DNA of 64,000 nt. Source: Linyphia triangularis. Taxonomy: Eukaryota; Arthropoda; Arachnida; Araneae; Linyphiidae. Each line of letters starts with the position of its first letter. Within the stretch, counting starts at the first letter, position 1. The notes beneath the pieces were generated by a model. The model had not been told where the DNA came from and did no database searches. It worked only from the letters and a program-made list of their open reading frames with translations. This document shows, one piece after another, positions 1 through 13,026 of this stretch. Both the position numbers and the translations under genes were made by a program. Location of the stretch: the NCBI GenBank assembly GCA_963978545.1, contig OZ021722.1:10755401-10819400 (forward strand), in the 5' to 3' direction.

Positions 1-380
1 ATCAGAATCTTTCTTAAAACTATATCTATGAGATTATTGAAGATTTTTACAGTTTGCATATGCGCCTGACATGTCGTTTATCTTGTGGCATGTCTGTCAT
101 ATTACTTGTTTCAGTTTTATCACGTACAAAAAGCTTCAACGTTATCTTTTTGTATATTTTCTGCATATTTTCTTTTTAAAAAATTATTCATGATTCAGTC
201 AAATAACTTTTTACTTTATTTATTTTTACTTGATTAAGTTTCAGAGCGTTAACTAATATTTTGCAGCCTTTTCAAGTGGGGGGGGGGGGGAGTATTTTGA
301 GGTTATGATTTTGATAACTGCATAAATAAAAATTCTAAATTTCATGCACATTTTGTAAAAATTAAACAACAATTGCTCAT
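1..380. other. AT-rich non-coding sequence
   Basis: Nothing gene-like is visible. The only distinctive feature is a 13-base G run at 278-290 in otherwise AT-rich DNA. Confidence 0.6.
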
Positions 381-384
381 ATTC

Positions 385-1500
385 AGTTGCAAAACAATCG
401 TATATGTTTTATTCTATACAGGCTTCAAAATTTCACGCAAAATGGACATTTTGACGCTGATTTTGCCAATTACGTAGAATATGGCAAATTATCGTATATG
501 CTGTAGTTTTTCTATGAGAAAAAGGAATTTTTGCACTTTTATTTTCCAATTGCATAGATAAAATTTCCTGCCTTTCTGAAAATTTGCACAACTTAGAAGA
601 TACAGTACATATTCTTTAATTGAACATATTGAGATACTTGTGACAGCAAATGACTGCTTGATTAAGAATAGGAATTTATTTCTCCAATGCATATAAAATG
701 TCCTAACTTTCATACGCATTTTGTGCAAGCTAGAAGAGTCAGTAGTTAATCTCTAATTACTCATAATGAGTAATTAGAAAATTATCGTATGTGCTGTAAT
801 GTTTGTAGAAAAAGGATTATTTTGGCACTTTGATTTTGCCAACTATGCAGTTTCAAAATCAAATAATCTCTGGCATACATGTAGATGCAATTTCCAACTT
901 TCATGAAAATTTGCACAGTTTAGAAGATGCAGTAGATATTCTTTAATTGCTCATTTTGAGACAATCAAGATTGAGATTGTTGCTGCAGCAACTCATTGTT
1001 TGCTGTAATGTTTAAAGAAAAAGCATTGATTTTTTCGATATATATAATATGTCCTATTGTCATGCACATTTTGCACAAGTTAGAAGAGTTGGTATAGTTA
1101 TTCTCTAATCCCTCACAATTTGTTGGAAAATTATCGTATATGCTGTAATGTTGGTACAAAAAGGGCTATTTTGGCATTGCATTGGCAGGTACTCTCTGAC
1201 AATTCATATTGCATATCGATAAATTATCATACATGCTGTGCCCACTCTACGCTGGCTTCAAAGTTTGATTAAATATAGGCTTTTTGGCATTTTGAATTGG
1301 CCAACTACAAAGTTACCGTCTTCATTGAAATGTTATACAAGTTAGAAGAGTTGGTTGCTCATATTGTATTTGTAAATTATCATGTATGCTGTAACCCTAC
1401 TATAACTGGTTCCAAAGATTAAAGAAAAATAGGCATTGTGGATATTCAATTTTTGAACTTCCCTGTAGTGACCGTCTTTCATATTTTGCACAAGTTCTCA
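385..1500 (+). repeat. Degenerate irregular repeat array
   Basis: A core close to AAATTATCGTATATGCTGT recurs near 393, 486, 777, 1128, 1221 and 1373. In the longer intervals the core is followed by similar blocks: a purine stretch with AAAAAGG, then TTTTGGCA, then a stretch containing TTTTGCACAAGTTAGAAGA. Spacing varies from about 90 to 350 bases, so this is an old, decayed tandem or nested repeat. The short open frames inside it are in shifting frames and are not credible genes. Confidence 0.6.
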
Positions 1501-1534
1501 AGTCCGTATGTTCTTGTGACTTTAAGTCATTGAA

Positions 1535-2768
1535 GTATTACAGGGGCCGAGTCGCATTCGCCCTAAAATTCCTAATATTCCTTAAGTTTTGTTTCTCCCT
1601 AAAATTCCTAAAAGTGTACTTACATTTTTCAAAATTTCCTACAAAAATTGAAAACGCGGAAATTCTTCTGATTTTCCTCCAAACCCCACGAAAAAAACCA
1701 CCTCGATATTCCTCCAGATGAGAAATTTGGATTTAATTAAATTTGCATGTTTTGTCGAAATACTAGTATAATTGTTTAATTATACAACTGTTATTTTGCT
1801 AAAAAGTTGTTTGATATTCAATTTTTTGAAAATTGGCTGTTTTTTTGCCGGTGTTAAAACAAGCTTTGGAAAGAATATATATGTCTGTGTTAAGAGACTA
1901 TGTCAGCTTCAAAAGAAATATCCCTAAATGTTTTTGAATTATACCAAAAATTTTAAGAATTATTCCTAAAATGTTCTGAAATTCTTCCTAAAATTAATTT
2001 TTTTTTGTTAACTTACAGCGTCTCCTGGTGTTAAATATGCTGCAAACTATCACTAGTAGCTACCAAATTTGGAAAGAGAATTAGACACTTACATTTTGCA
2101 AAATCAATTGAAAATTTTGACTTTCTAGTAAATTTTGCACGAGCTTCTATTCTGCTTGCTTATCATTGATTTGCTCTGATTCAGTTATTTTTAATGAGGA
2201 AGAATGATAATATTTTTATTACCAAATGAGAGGATTAAATTTAAATAGAAAATCCCATTGTTAGTGTTTGCTCGAATTTCTGTAACACTTTGTTGCAATT
2301 ACAAGAGAATTTTTTAAAAATGAACGAAATGAGTACAACAAAAACTTAAATTTCCCTTCAAATTTCAATGATTTTACTCGTATTCTAGTTGCACACTTGG
2401 TAAATAGTTTTATATATTTTAAAGCTATATTTCTACAGAAATTGCAAGATCACAAAATGGAACATTCGGTCGATGAGCCTTGGAAAGGCTGAGGTCCTGT
2501 TAAAATATCATGCACTCAGATTACGAAATTGTTGATTGTTAGTTTTGGCAGTCAGAAACATTTGTTTTCTCTGATTTTTATAGAATTTAATAAAATTCCC
2601 TAAAACAACCCCGATTTCCAAGTTCTGCTACAACATTCCCTTCAAAACTCCTTCAATGGGCAAATGAATCCTACCTCAATATTATCCGTTGCTTTATTCC
2701 TCCAACGTTGAATTCCGCAAAAGGGTAAATTCCTGTTCAATTCATGTAGCGGGAATGCGAATGAAATA
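1535..2768. repeat. Possible decayed element rich in AAATTCC motifs
   Basis: The stretch opens with CAGGGGCCGAGTCGCATTCG near 1541 and closes with GGGAATGCGAATG near 2750, so a short CATTCGC word is inverted at the two ends. Variants of AAATTCCTAAAA recur at 1565-1690, 1905-2000 and 2580-2720. This could be an old DNA transposon with subterminal repeats. No transposase and no target-site duplication were recognised, so the boundaries are tentative. Confidence 0.3.
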
Positions 2769-2769
2769 A

Positions 2770-3260
2770 CTACAAGGGCAACAAAGTGTAATTCTTCAGC
2801 TTTGTACACCCCATCTCACATCTACCTGGTACGTGAAACGGCCCATAAAAAACCCCAGACCACAAAGAAGGGAGAGAAGTGAAGCCCCGATGGTCTTTTT
2901 TCATTCCGACATGTAAGGAAAGAAAACGCGAAGAGGTTTCAGGTTTGCCTGTATCCCAATCACGCCAACTTACCCGAAAAGCATGAAGCACGGGTGGGCA
3001 TGGGTTGCGTATTGCAGTTTGTGAACCGTTTTCAAGGGGAGGTCAACACCTGAGCTGGCACCGCACTATCCAAGCTCCTATACCGTGGAAGACTTCAGAG
3101 ACAGACTGGATTTGTGGTGAAGCTTCCCCCACTGCTCCATTCGTCGGCAAGATTTGTGGTTCAGACTTGCTGTAAGTCGTTTGGAAGGTCGATGCTCTAC
3201 CAACCGGCTGCAGTCACACAAGAGAAATCACATTACTGGAAGTTGAGCTTTGCTGATGGT
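2770..3260. other. GC-richer unassigned island
   Basis: Base composition shifts to clearly more GC than either flank. Short open frames exist on both strands (2770-2991 minus, 3114-3314 plus), but none shows a domain I recognise. The plus strand contains AACCGGCTGCAGT near 3208, and the same 13-mer recurs near 39183 in the other GC-richer island of the window. It may be a dispersed repeat or a remnant of captured genic sequence. I cannot assign it. Confidence 0.35.
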
Positions 3261-3954
3261 CCTTTCAGCAGTTCATATTGGCTGTATCCAAGTATCAACA
3301 AGTGGCGTAAATGAATTGTAACTTTTTTGTTTTTTTAGATATAAGTCAGGTTGGGTGATGTATTTGGTAGAGATAATATTACAGCTATTTGAATTATTGA
3401 ACACCAGCTGATTCCCAAACAATTTCTTGGAAGTTAAAATGTAATATGAAGTTAATTCCATTTTTGAGTTTTGGTGTTTTTTTTTTTTCTTTCTATTATT
3501 TTTTCTCAAAATCTGACATTGATTACTGAACTTTAAATGTTGTAAGTTGGGACTTTGCATGGAGAATTGCATGAAGAATTCATGCATTAAAGAATTTCAA
3601 GTTGCATAAAAATAGTTATGAAACAATTGTAATGAAATTGTTATGCCTGCTTGAATTAAACTAAGATTTAAGAATAAAAATTTTTCAACTTGCGAAAGAT
3701 TATATAAAAAAAAAAAAAATTCAGGATTTTTTTTATTGCCATTTTAATTACATGTTTAAACGCTAATTTTACACAGAATCAATATAAATGGATTGTTAAT
3801 TATTTTGTCTAGTTGAGATTTGATTAATTTAATAATTTTTATTTAATAATTTAAATTTAGTTTTTATATGAATTTAATTTTTTTTGCTGGTTGAATTTAA
3901 TTAGAGATTTTAAACTTTTAATATTTACTTTAAATGTGGCCTCCTTGAGTTTCG

Positions 3955-4085
3955 AAAGTCCTGAACGATTCCAGAACGATGACCAAATGATGACTAAGAA
4001 GACTAATCACAGAAAGATGACGAATCCCTGAAAGATGACTAAACGATGACTATTCCCAGAATGATGACTAGACGACGGCAAATTT
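3955..4085 (+). repeat. Short-period GATGACTA repeat
   Basis: Variants of the words GATGACTAA and GAAAGATGAC recur irregularly over about 120 bases just before the large satellite array (for example 3980, 3990, 4014, 4032, 4044 and 4061). It looks like a decayed minisatellite. Confidence 0.5.
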
Positions 4086-4097
4086 CAGATGATATTG

Positions 4098-7000
4098 AAT
4101 TGAAACGTCACCAAAACCTGTCCACATAAGGCTAAAAGCAAGTTGTGCTTGTAGCATTTTGATATTAGTGCTGTGATCGAATCAATTGTAAAGCCACATA
4201 TTAAAGACATTATGTGAGATATCAAAATTTTCAAAGATCCCTAAAAAACATTATTTAGGTCTTGGAAAAGTCATTGATTTACATTCAGCTGTTTCATTAC
4301 AAATACTCTGTATATTATCTAGTCAAACTATTACTTGTACAGAAATGTGAATAACTTATTCAAATTATATGTGTGTATATTTATGTATATATTTATAAAT
4401 TGTATTATGTATACTTTAATTGTATTACTATGTATATATATAATTACTATGTATATTTACTATGTGTATTTACTATGAATAATTATCTATACTTGCTGCA
4501 CTGGAATAATACTTGTATGGCCAAAAGAGTTTGCGACCAGAACACTGTGACGAATACAAATACTCTACCTGGGGAAGTGCACATTTAATGTGCTGTGTCT
4601 ATAGCGCAGTGCATATAAAAACATTGGATTGAAACATTAAAATCTGTTCATAAGGCAAAAAACAAATTGTACATGTAATATTTTGATACAAGTGCTATCG
4701 AATCAGCTGTAAAATCATAACATTAAAGACATGATGTCTTTAAAAAAAATTTCAAAGATCCTTAAAAAACATTATTTAGGTCTTGAAAAGTCACTGATTT
4801 TCAGTCAGCGGTTTCATTACAAATACTGTGTATGTTATCTAGTCAAGCTATTAATTGTACCAACTTACTCAAATGATATGTGTGTATATTTATGCATTTA
4901 TCTATAAATTGTATTCTGTATACTTTAATTGTATTTACTATGTATATGTATAATTATTTACTATGTGTATTTATATAATTATATATACTTGCTGAACATG
5001 AATAATACTTGTACGGCCAAAAGAGTTTGCAACCAGAATACTGTGACAAATACAAATACTCTGCCTGGGAAGTGCACATTTAATGTGCTGTGTCTATAGC
5101 GCAGTGCATATAAAAAAATGGATTGAAACATCATTAAAATCTGTTCATAAGGCAAAAAACAAATTGTACATATAATATTTTGATACTAGTGCTACCGAAA
5201 CAGCTGTTAAGTCATAACATTAAAGACATGATGTCTTTAAACAAATTTTCAAAGATCCTTAAAAAACATTATTTAGGTCTTGAAAAGTCATTGATTTTCA
5301 TTCAGTGGTTTCATTAGAAATGCTGTGTATGTTATATAGTCAAACTATTAATTGTACCAACTTACTCAAATGATATGTGTGCATTTATCTATAAATTGTA
5401 TCAACTTACTCAAATAATATGTGTGTATATTTATGCATTTATCTATATTGTATTCTGTATACTTTAATTGTATTTACTATGTATATGTATAATTATTTAC
5501 TATGTATATTTACTGTGTATAATTATGTATACTTGCTGCACTGGAATAATACTTGTATGGCCAAAAAAGTTTACAACCAGAATACTGTGACGAACACGAT
5601 TACTCTGCCTGGGAAGTGCACATTTAATGTGCTGTGTCTATAGCGCAGTGCATATAAAAAAATGGATTGAAACATCATTAAAATCTGTTCATAAGGCAAA
5701 AAACAAATTGTACATATAATATTTTAATACTAGTGCTACCGAAACAGCTGTTAAGTCGTAACATTAAAGACATGATGTCTTTCAACAAATTTTCAAAGAT
5801 CCTTAAAAAACATTATTTAGGTCTTGAAAAGTCATTGATTTTCATTCAGCGGTTTCATTAGAAATACTGTGAATGTTATCTAGTCAAACTATTAATTGTA
5901 CCAACTTATTCAAAATGATATGCGTGTATATTTTTGCATTCATCTATAAATTGTATTATGTATATTTTTATTGTATTTTTTCTGTATTATTTACTATGTA
6001 TATTTACTATGTGTATTTACATAATTATATATACTTGCTGCACTGGAATAATACTTGTATGGCCAAAAGAGTTTACAACCAGAATACTGTGACGAACACG
6101 ATTACTCTGCCTGGGAAGTGCACATTTAATATGCTGTGTCTATAGCGCAGTGCATATAAAAAAAAATGGATTGAAACATCATTAAAATCTGTTCATAAGG
6201 CAAAAAACAAATTGTACATATAATATTTTGATACTAGTGCTACCGAAACAGCTGTTAAGTCGTAACATTAAAGACATGATGTCTTTCAACAAATTTTCAA
6301 AGATCCTTAAAAAACATTATTTAGGTCTTGAAAAGTCATTGATTTTCATTCAGCGGTTTCATTAGAAATACTGTGAATGTTATCTAGTCAAACTATTAAT
6401 TGTACCAACTTATTCAAAATGATATGCGTGTATATTTTTGCATTCATCTATAAATTGTATTATGTATATTTTTATTGTATTTTTTCTGTATTATTTACTA
6501 TGTATATTTACTATGTGTATTTACATAATTATATATACTTGCTGCACTGGAATAATACTTGTATGGCCAAAAGAGTTTACAACCAGAATACTGTGACGAA
6601 CACGATTACTCTGCCTGGGAAGTGCACATTTAATGTGCTGTGTCTATAGCGCAGTGCATATAAAAAAAAATGGATTGAAACATCATTAAAATCTGTTCAT
6701 AAGGCAAAAAACAAATTGTACATATAATATTTTGATACTAGTGCTACCGAAACAGCTGTTAAGTCGTAACATTAAAGACATGATGTCTTTCAAAAAATTT
6801 TCCAAGATCCTTAAAAAACATTATTTAGGTTTTGAAAAGTCATTGATTTTCATTCAGCGGTTTCATTAGAAATACTGTGAATGTTATCTAGTCAAACTAT
6901 TAATTGTACCAACTTATTCAAAATGATATGCATGTATATTTTTGCATTCATCTATAAATTGTATTATGTATATTTTTATTGTATTTTTTCTGTATTATTT

Positions 7001-10000
7001 ACTATGTATATTTACTATGTGTATTTATATAATTATATATACTTGCTGCACTGGAATAATACTTGTATGGCCAAAAGAGTTTACAACCAGAATACTGTGA
7101 CGAACACGATTACTCTGCCTGGGAAGTGCACATTTAATGTGCTGTGTCTATAGCGCAGTGCATATAAAAAAATGGATTGAAACATTATTAAAATCTGTTC
7201 ATAAGGCAAAAAACAAATTGTACATATAATATTTTGATACTAGTGCTACCAAAACAGCTGTTAAGTCATAACATTAAAGACATGATGTCTTTAAACAAAT
7301 TTTCAAAGATCCTTAAAAAACATTTTTTAGGTCTTGAAAGGTCATTGATTTTCATTCAGTGGTTTCATTAGAAATACTGTGTATGTTATATAGTCAAACA
7401 ATTAATTGTACCAACTTACTCAAATGATATGTGTGCATTTATCTATAAATTGTATCAACTTACTCAAATGCTATGTGTGTATATTTATGCATTTATCTAT
7501 ATTGTATTCTGTATACTTTAATTGTATTTACTATGTATATGTATAATTATTTACTATGTGTATTTATATAATTATATATACTTGCTGAACATGAATAATA
7601 CTTGTACGGCCAAAAGAGTTTGCAACCAGAATACTGTGACAAATACAAATACTCTGCCTGGGAAGTGCACATTTAATGTGCTGTGTCTATAGCGCAATGC
7701 ATATAATAAAATGGATTGAAACATCATTAAAATCTGTTCATAAGGCAAAAAGCAAATTGTACATGTAATATTTTGATACTAGTGCTACCGTAACAGCTGT
7801 TAAGTCGTAACATTAAAGACATGATGTCTTAAAACAAATTTTCAAAGATCCTTAAAAAACATTATTTAGGTCTTGAAAAGTCATTGATTTTCATTCAGCG
7901 GTTTCATTAGAAATACTGTGAATGTTATCTAGTCAAACTATTAATTGTACCAACTTATTCAAAATGATATGCGTGTATATTTATGCATTCATCTATAAAT
8001 TGTATTATGTATATTTTTATTGTATTTTTTCTCTATTATTTACTATGTATATTTACTATGTGTATTTATATAATTATATATACTTGCTGCACTGGAATAA
8101 TACTTGTATGGCCAAAAGAGTTTACAACCAGAATACTGTGACGAACACGATTACTCTGCCTGGGAAGTGCACATTTAATGTGCTGTGTCTATAGCGCAGT
8201 GCATATAAAAAAATGGATTGAAACATTATTAAAATCTGTTCATAAGGCAAAAAACAAATTGTACATATAATATTTTGATACTAGTGCTACCAAAACAGCT
8301 GTTAAGTCGTAACATTAAAGACATGATGTCTTTAAACAAATTTTCAAAGATCCTTAAAAAACATTATTTAGGTCTTGAATCATTGATTTTCATTCAGCGG
8401 TTTCATTAGAAATACTGTGAATGTTATCTAGTCAAACTATTAATTGTACCAACTTATTCAAAATGATATGCGTGTATATTTATGCATTCATCTATAAATT
8501 CTATTATGTATATTTTTATTGTATTTTTTATGTATAATTATTTACTATGTATATTTACTATGTGCATTTACTGTGTATAATTATGCATACTTGCTGCACT
8601 GTAATAATACTTGTATGGCCAAAAGAGTTTGCGACCAGTTTACTGTGATGAATACTATGCGTGGGAAGTTCACATATGTGTTATGGCTGAAGCACACTGC
8701 ATACAAAACAATAGATTGAAACGTCATCAAAATATGTCCACTTAAGCCAGAATGCAAGTTGTGCTTGTAGAATTTTGATATTAGTGCTGTAGTCGAATCA
8801 ATTGTAAAGCCACATATTAAAGACATGATGTGAGAATACAAATTTTCAAAGAACCTGAAAAAACATTATTTAGGTCTTGAAAGGTCATTGATTTACCTTC
8901 AGCGGTTTCACTAGAAATAGTGTGTATATTACCTAGTCAAACTGTTAATTCTACCAAAATGTTACCAATTTACTGAAATATGCGTGTATATATATGTATA
9001 TATTTATAAATTGTATTATGTATATTTTCACTTTAAGAAACCTTTAAACCTCTCACCATAAACACATTGAAAAAAGAGTTTGCGACCAGTTTAACAGAAG
9101 TTATTTACAAATACTATGCCCGGGAAGTGTACATTCAATGTGCTATTGATAAACACAGTGGATATCAAACGTTGGATTGAAACATCATCAAAATCTGTCC
9201 ATAAGGCAAAAACAAATTGTGCTTGTAAGATTTTGATACTTTTCCGAATGTGGCTGAATTAAAGACATGATGTGTCAAGACATGCAAAGCCACACGTTAA
9301 AGACACGGTGTCTTTAAATAAATTTTCAAAGATCCTTAAAAAATGTTATTTCTGTCTTGAAAAGTCATTGATTTGCATTCCACGATTTCAGTAGGAATAC
9401 TGTGTATATTATCTAGAAAACTATTAATTGTACAGAAATATAACCAACTTACTTAAGTGTTATGTGTGTGCATAATTTATACTTTCATTTTCATGAACCT
9501 TTAAACCCCTCACCATGAACAAATTGTAAACTATTGTTTGCATATCTTAAAATGCTTGTTGGTATGCTGCCTGCCAACATTCCCGCATTATTGTTTGAAT
9601 GTATGTTTTCGAGCAATTGAAAGTACTTGAAAAGGCTTAGAGGTATAAGTCTTTAATATTTGTTGATGTTATGTTCCTAACTGTAATTATTATAAAAATT
9701 CAAGTATGTTTTGTTTAACTCCACTTATCTGTGCCTCACTGGAATTATCTGGTATTTGTTAGGCCAAAAGAGTTGTCGACGAGTTTAGTATAAGCTATTT
9801 ACAAATACTATGCCCGGAAAGTGTACATTCAATGTGCTACAGATAAACACAGTGGATATAAAACATTAGATTGAAACATCATCAAAATCTGTCCATAAGG
9901 CAAAAAGCAAATTGTGCTTGTAAGATTTTAATACTTGTCCAAATGTGGCGTGGCTGAATTAAAGACATGATGTGTAAAGGCATGTAAAGTCACACATTAA

Positions 10001-10140
10001 AGACATGATGCCTTTAAATAAATTTTCAAAGATCCTTAAAAAATATTGTCTTGAAAAGTCATTGATTTGCATTCCACGATTTCAGTAGGAATACTGTGTA
10101 TATTATCAAGAAAATTATTAATTGTACGGAATTATTCACT
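4098..10140 (+). repeat. Tandem array of ~500-bp units, about 12 copies
   Basis: The landmark (G/A)GATTGAAAC recurs at 4098, 4626, 5120, 5664, 6168, 6672, 7174, 7712, 8215, 8712, 9174 and 9868. Steps are 528, 494, 544, 504, 504, 502, 538, 503, 497, 462 and 694. Each unit also carries CTGGGAAGTGCACATTTAAT and GCGCAGTGCATATAAAA. Units from about 5660 to 8690 are nearly identical, while the outer units are diverged, as expected when a satellite array is homogenised in its centre. Two units (near 5380 and 7430) share an extra ~40-bp duplication, which hints at a multi-unit block duplication. The repeated 90-aa open frames (5873, 6377, 6881, 7922) are low-complexity Tyr/Ile/Cys-rich. They are destroyed in the outer units, so I do not call them genes. 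Confidence 0.9.
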
Positions 10141-10749
10141 GAATCGTCACTGAAATATTCATTGAATATTGTTACTTACTTTAGCATGGACTTTTAGAAA
10201 TATTTTCCCATAAAAAAAAGTTATTGAATTTCAAACATTAAAAAATGTTTTTTTTGTTGTTTTTTTTTTGTTTTTTTTTGTCTTTCTCTTGGTAATGTTT
10301 AAGTAAAAAATTGCTTTCTTAAGAAACTAGGCAATATTTTTGAAAAAAGTTACTTATTTGTTAAAGTAATAAACTATGTCTGATTTGTTACAGTAAAAAG
10401 TTTCAATTCAAAATCTCTTATAATTACTTAGAAAAGTTACATCAAACGCCAAAAACATGGTTCTGAGTATATCAAATTTAAAGTAAACAATCCACCTTAA
10501 TTCTTAGTATACCTGCACCATATGTCTGTGTGCTGTTATGAAACAATTAAAATCTCAAAACCGACAAATTTCAAGATGTCCGATTCCGGGTGACCTTAAG
10601 TTTAATAAAAGTTATGGCGAATGGGTTGCAAAAGTCGGGTGAGGGCAAACGACAATATCTTTTATATTAACAAGATCACTCAAAGTAAAACTAGGGGTGT
10701 GGAATATTACGCAACTTGCAATTAGACTATAATTTTGTTCATTGCATTA

Positions 10750-11405
10750 AAATTTATGGTGTTTTCTCATTTAATTAAAAATGGCCAATTTGGAGATATT
10801 TTTGGCAAAAATGTTTACATGTGCAAAAAACCCCCGCCAAGATGGCAAAATTGTCGATGTTATTCGATCGACATTGCATTGTCCTTTCTTGTGCGGAAAA
10901 CAGAAAAAAAATCAATCGTTGATGAGCGATGTTCAAGGGCAGAGAGCTCTGCGTTAACGACACTCGTTTCTCATCTAACGGTATAGTGGTTAGCGTGCTA
11001 GCTTCTAGATCGCGAGGTTGCGGGTTCCGAGTCCCATGTTAGGCATGGGTGTTTGTAAATGTATGTTGGCTTGTCTAATGACGAATGTTTCGGCGCATTA
11101 TAGCCCTCGTGTTGCTGATGGCGCTAGATAATCTGAAAAACAACCAATCAACAACGTTTCTCATCTTTTTACCCTTTTATCACATTTCTAGGGAAATTTT
11201 GAAGGTGGGGACGATTAGATTTTACACAGAGATTTTAATCAAAATTTTTAGAGTCGTCTTTTAGTAATTGATGGAAAACAGGTTCTTTTCGTGATTTTTC
11301 ATAATTTCAACAGCATGCTCAAACGTGATTTTGACTGAAACCTAAATGGTTGGTCCCATGGCCACCACTAACCCGCACACAAAATTTCAACATCATAGGT
11401 CAATT
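10750..11405 (+). repeat. Dispersed repeat family A, copy 1 (split by SINE)
   Basis: This segment aligns by eye with 27585-28075. Both carry a block near GGCCAATTTGGAGATATTTT, then GGGCAGAGAGCTCTGCGTTA (with AAGAGAGCTCTGTGTTAAAG in the other copy). Both then have a block with ATTTTGATCAAAAT, and CCATGGCCACCAC (CCATGGCGACCAC). A SINE at 10976-11154 interrupts this copy but not the other. The element class is unknown. Confidence 0.6.
10976..11154 (+). mobile_element. tRNA-derived SINE, copy 1
   Basis: The head is tRNA-like. It begins ACGGTATAGTGGTTAGCGTG (A-box region) and continues to a B-box-like GGGTTCCGAGTCCC. The unrelated body ends in a GGCGC hairpin and a tail of CAACCAATCAAC. A perfect 11-bp target-site duplication, CGTTTCTCATC, lies at 10965-10975 and 11155-11165. 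The host repeat copy at 27.7 kb lacks the insertion. The B box has one extra base compared with the consensus, so this copy is probably inactive. Confidence 0.9.
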
Positions 11406-11543
11406 TATATATATATATATAAATATTTTTTTTGAACGAATGCTACGAATGCTATACTTTCATTTCCCTATGTAAACAAGGGGGGGGGGGGTTCCCCCCT
11501 TCCATTGCTCACACTGTTCCTGGAAAGAATCTGGCTTCGAACT

Positions 11544-12362
11544 CAGGCCTGTAGCCAGAGGGGGGCGAGGTCGAGCTTTGCCCGACCTAGAAAAATCTTA
11601 ACTCGTCCTGGAAAATTTTATCCCCATCATTTGTTTTTACTTGTAAACCTTTATATCTATGATTGAATAGAAACGAACTTTCTGCTGCTGTAGATACCAT
11701 CGGTTGTAGCAAAGCAACTTGCGAATCTACCTTTTCCACTTTGACGGCCATAAATCGTCCCCAAAGAATGTCAATAGGCCACGAAAGGATGGCAAATCTT
11801 AAATGACAAGTTTGTTAAAGAGTTATGTAGCTATTCCACAAGACTAATGATAGGAAAATGTAATTTGTTCAACAATATATATTTTCAAATAGAAATGTAA
11901 AAACGGAACTTCGAAAAAACTTTTTATGTTAAAAAAACTTTTTATGTAAAAGTAACATGCACTAATTTTTATATTTGTAATTATTTTTAAAGTAGATATT
12001 CCTAAGTTGAAATGTATGAAAAATTAAGAGATGGACAAGCATAGAATATTGTAAAGGAATAGAATTGTATTAAATATACTTTAAAAAAATTTAAATTGAA
12101 AGTTTTTTTTTTATCAAAAAAAATTTCTGGTGTAGAGTCTTTAAAAGAATTAAAAAAAATAACATTACGCCAAAAATACATTAACACCGTTTCTTTTTTT
12201 TAATATTTTTTTGTATATGTACTTCATAAAGTGCTCTGATAAATACTCTTTTACGTGTAATCAATTGTAAAAATTAATTAAAAACCAATTAAATAATTTA
12301 TATTTCTGCCCCTCCTGGGAAAATTTTGCCCGTCCTACAAACTTTGGCTGGGTACGAGCCTG
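11544..12362. mobile_element. hAT-like non-autonomous element
   Basis: The left end reads CAGGCCTGTAGCCAG and the right end, read inward, CAGGCTCGTACCCAG. This matches the CAG-GTA-CCAG style of many hAT ends. The word CGAACT flanks both sides (11538-11543 and 12363-12368), possibly part of an original 8-bp duplication. The interior is AT-rich and has no transposase; the short minus-strand frame at 12002-12187 is not recognisable. Confidence 0.65.
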
Positions 12363-12369
12363 CGAACTT

Positions 12370-12600
12370 AAGTTTGAAAGACGTCGCCGGCGGCATTTCG
12401 GACTCAGAATTTACGATGCCAGAAAGTGCCAACTCTGTGACAAGGTGCCGAAGGAGGAGGTTTCAGACACGATTGACTAACGCGACAACCGGCACCTGAA
12501 GAAGGTTGCAACTTGGCTGAATTTTATGGAAGCCAATGTTTAATGCGCCAAAATTGAAATTCGTCAATTTTGGAATTCGACGCCAACCACCGAGCGATAG
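12370..12600. repeat. Segment with inverted paralogue at 27.1 kb
   Basis: Between 12430 and 12510 the sequence contains GGTGCCGAAGG, GTTTCAGACACGATTGACTA and CAACCGGCACC. Read on the minus strand, this matches the plus strand at about 27140-27190 (GGTGCCGGTTGTCCCGTTAG followed by CAGTCGTGTTTCAGACC). The GGTGCCG/CGGCACC arms would form a stem. The shared segment implies a dispersed family. I did not recognise its class. Confidence 0.45.
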
Positions 12601-12601
12601 T

Positions 12602-12970
12602 GAACGTTAGGGTTATTATATATAGTAGCCCCGCCATTTCAGATATGAATGTGAATTGTGATTGTAATGCGCCGTAAATAGTTTTCTCTTCAGTCAGATT
12701 GTGTATTTAAGTTATCTTTATTTTAATAATTGTATAATGAGTTCATAGTTTTGTCTGAAGTAAGATTTTTCTTGCTTTTAGTTGTTCATTAGTGCACGTA
12801 TATTTTCTGTGTTCTGATTATTTCGGCAATTTACGATGCTTACTATTTTGTTGTAAATATTTTTATTGTGTATTGCATTTGTAAATCTTGGCCTGTTGGT
12901 GTGCTCGCTTGAAGTAGGAGTTAATTAAAATGTTCTGTTTTACGAGTATACTTGCCGGCTGTTATTTACA
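12602..12970 (+). repeat. Duplicated segment, unit 1
   Basis: This segment aligns with 13027-13436: GAACGTTAGGGTTA at the start, GGCCTGTTGGTGTGCTCGCT and GGAGTTAATTAAAAT near the end, then GGCTGTTAT. The two units lie almost head to tail with a 56-bp gap. The end resembles a processed-transcript 3' end (AATTAAAAT), but no coding sequence is attached. Confidence 0.7.
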
Positions 12971-13026
12971 TTAAAATAACTTTACTTTTTATACTAATTC
13001 TATTGGTTGATGTATTATGGCTAATT

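Noticed and set aside
2770..3314. tRNA-like word (GGTTGGTAGAGC on the minus strand near 3210) as a SINE head
   Set aside because: No B box at the right distance in the same orientation; the only B-box-like word is on the opposite strand.
5873..8194. Repeated 90-codon open frames in the satellite array
   Set aside because: Low-complexity translation, frames lost in outer units, and differences between units that change amino acids freely. They are carried passively by near-identical repeats.
4098..10140. Tandem array as a CRISPR or other bacterial-type array
   Set aside because: Units are ~500 bp without a short-repeat/spacer pattern, and the window is eukaryotic.
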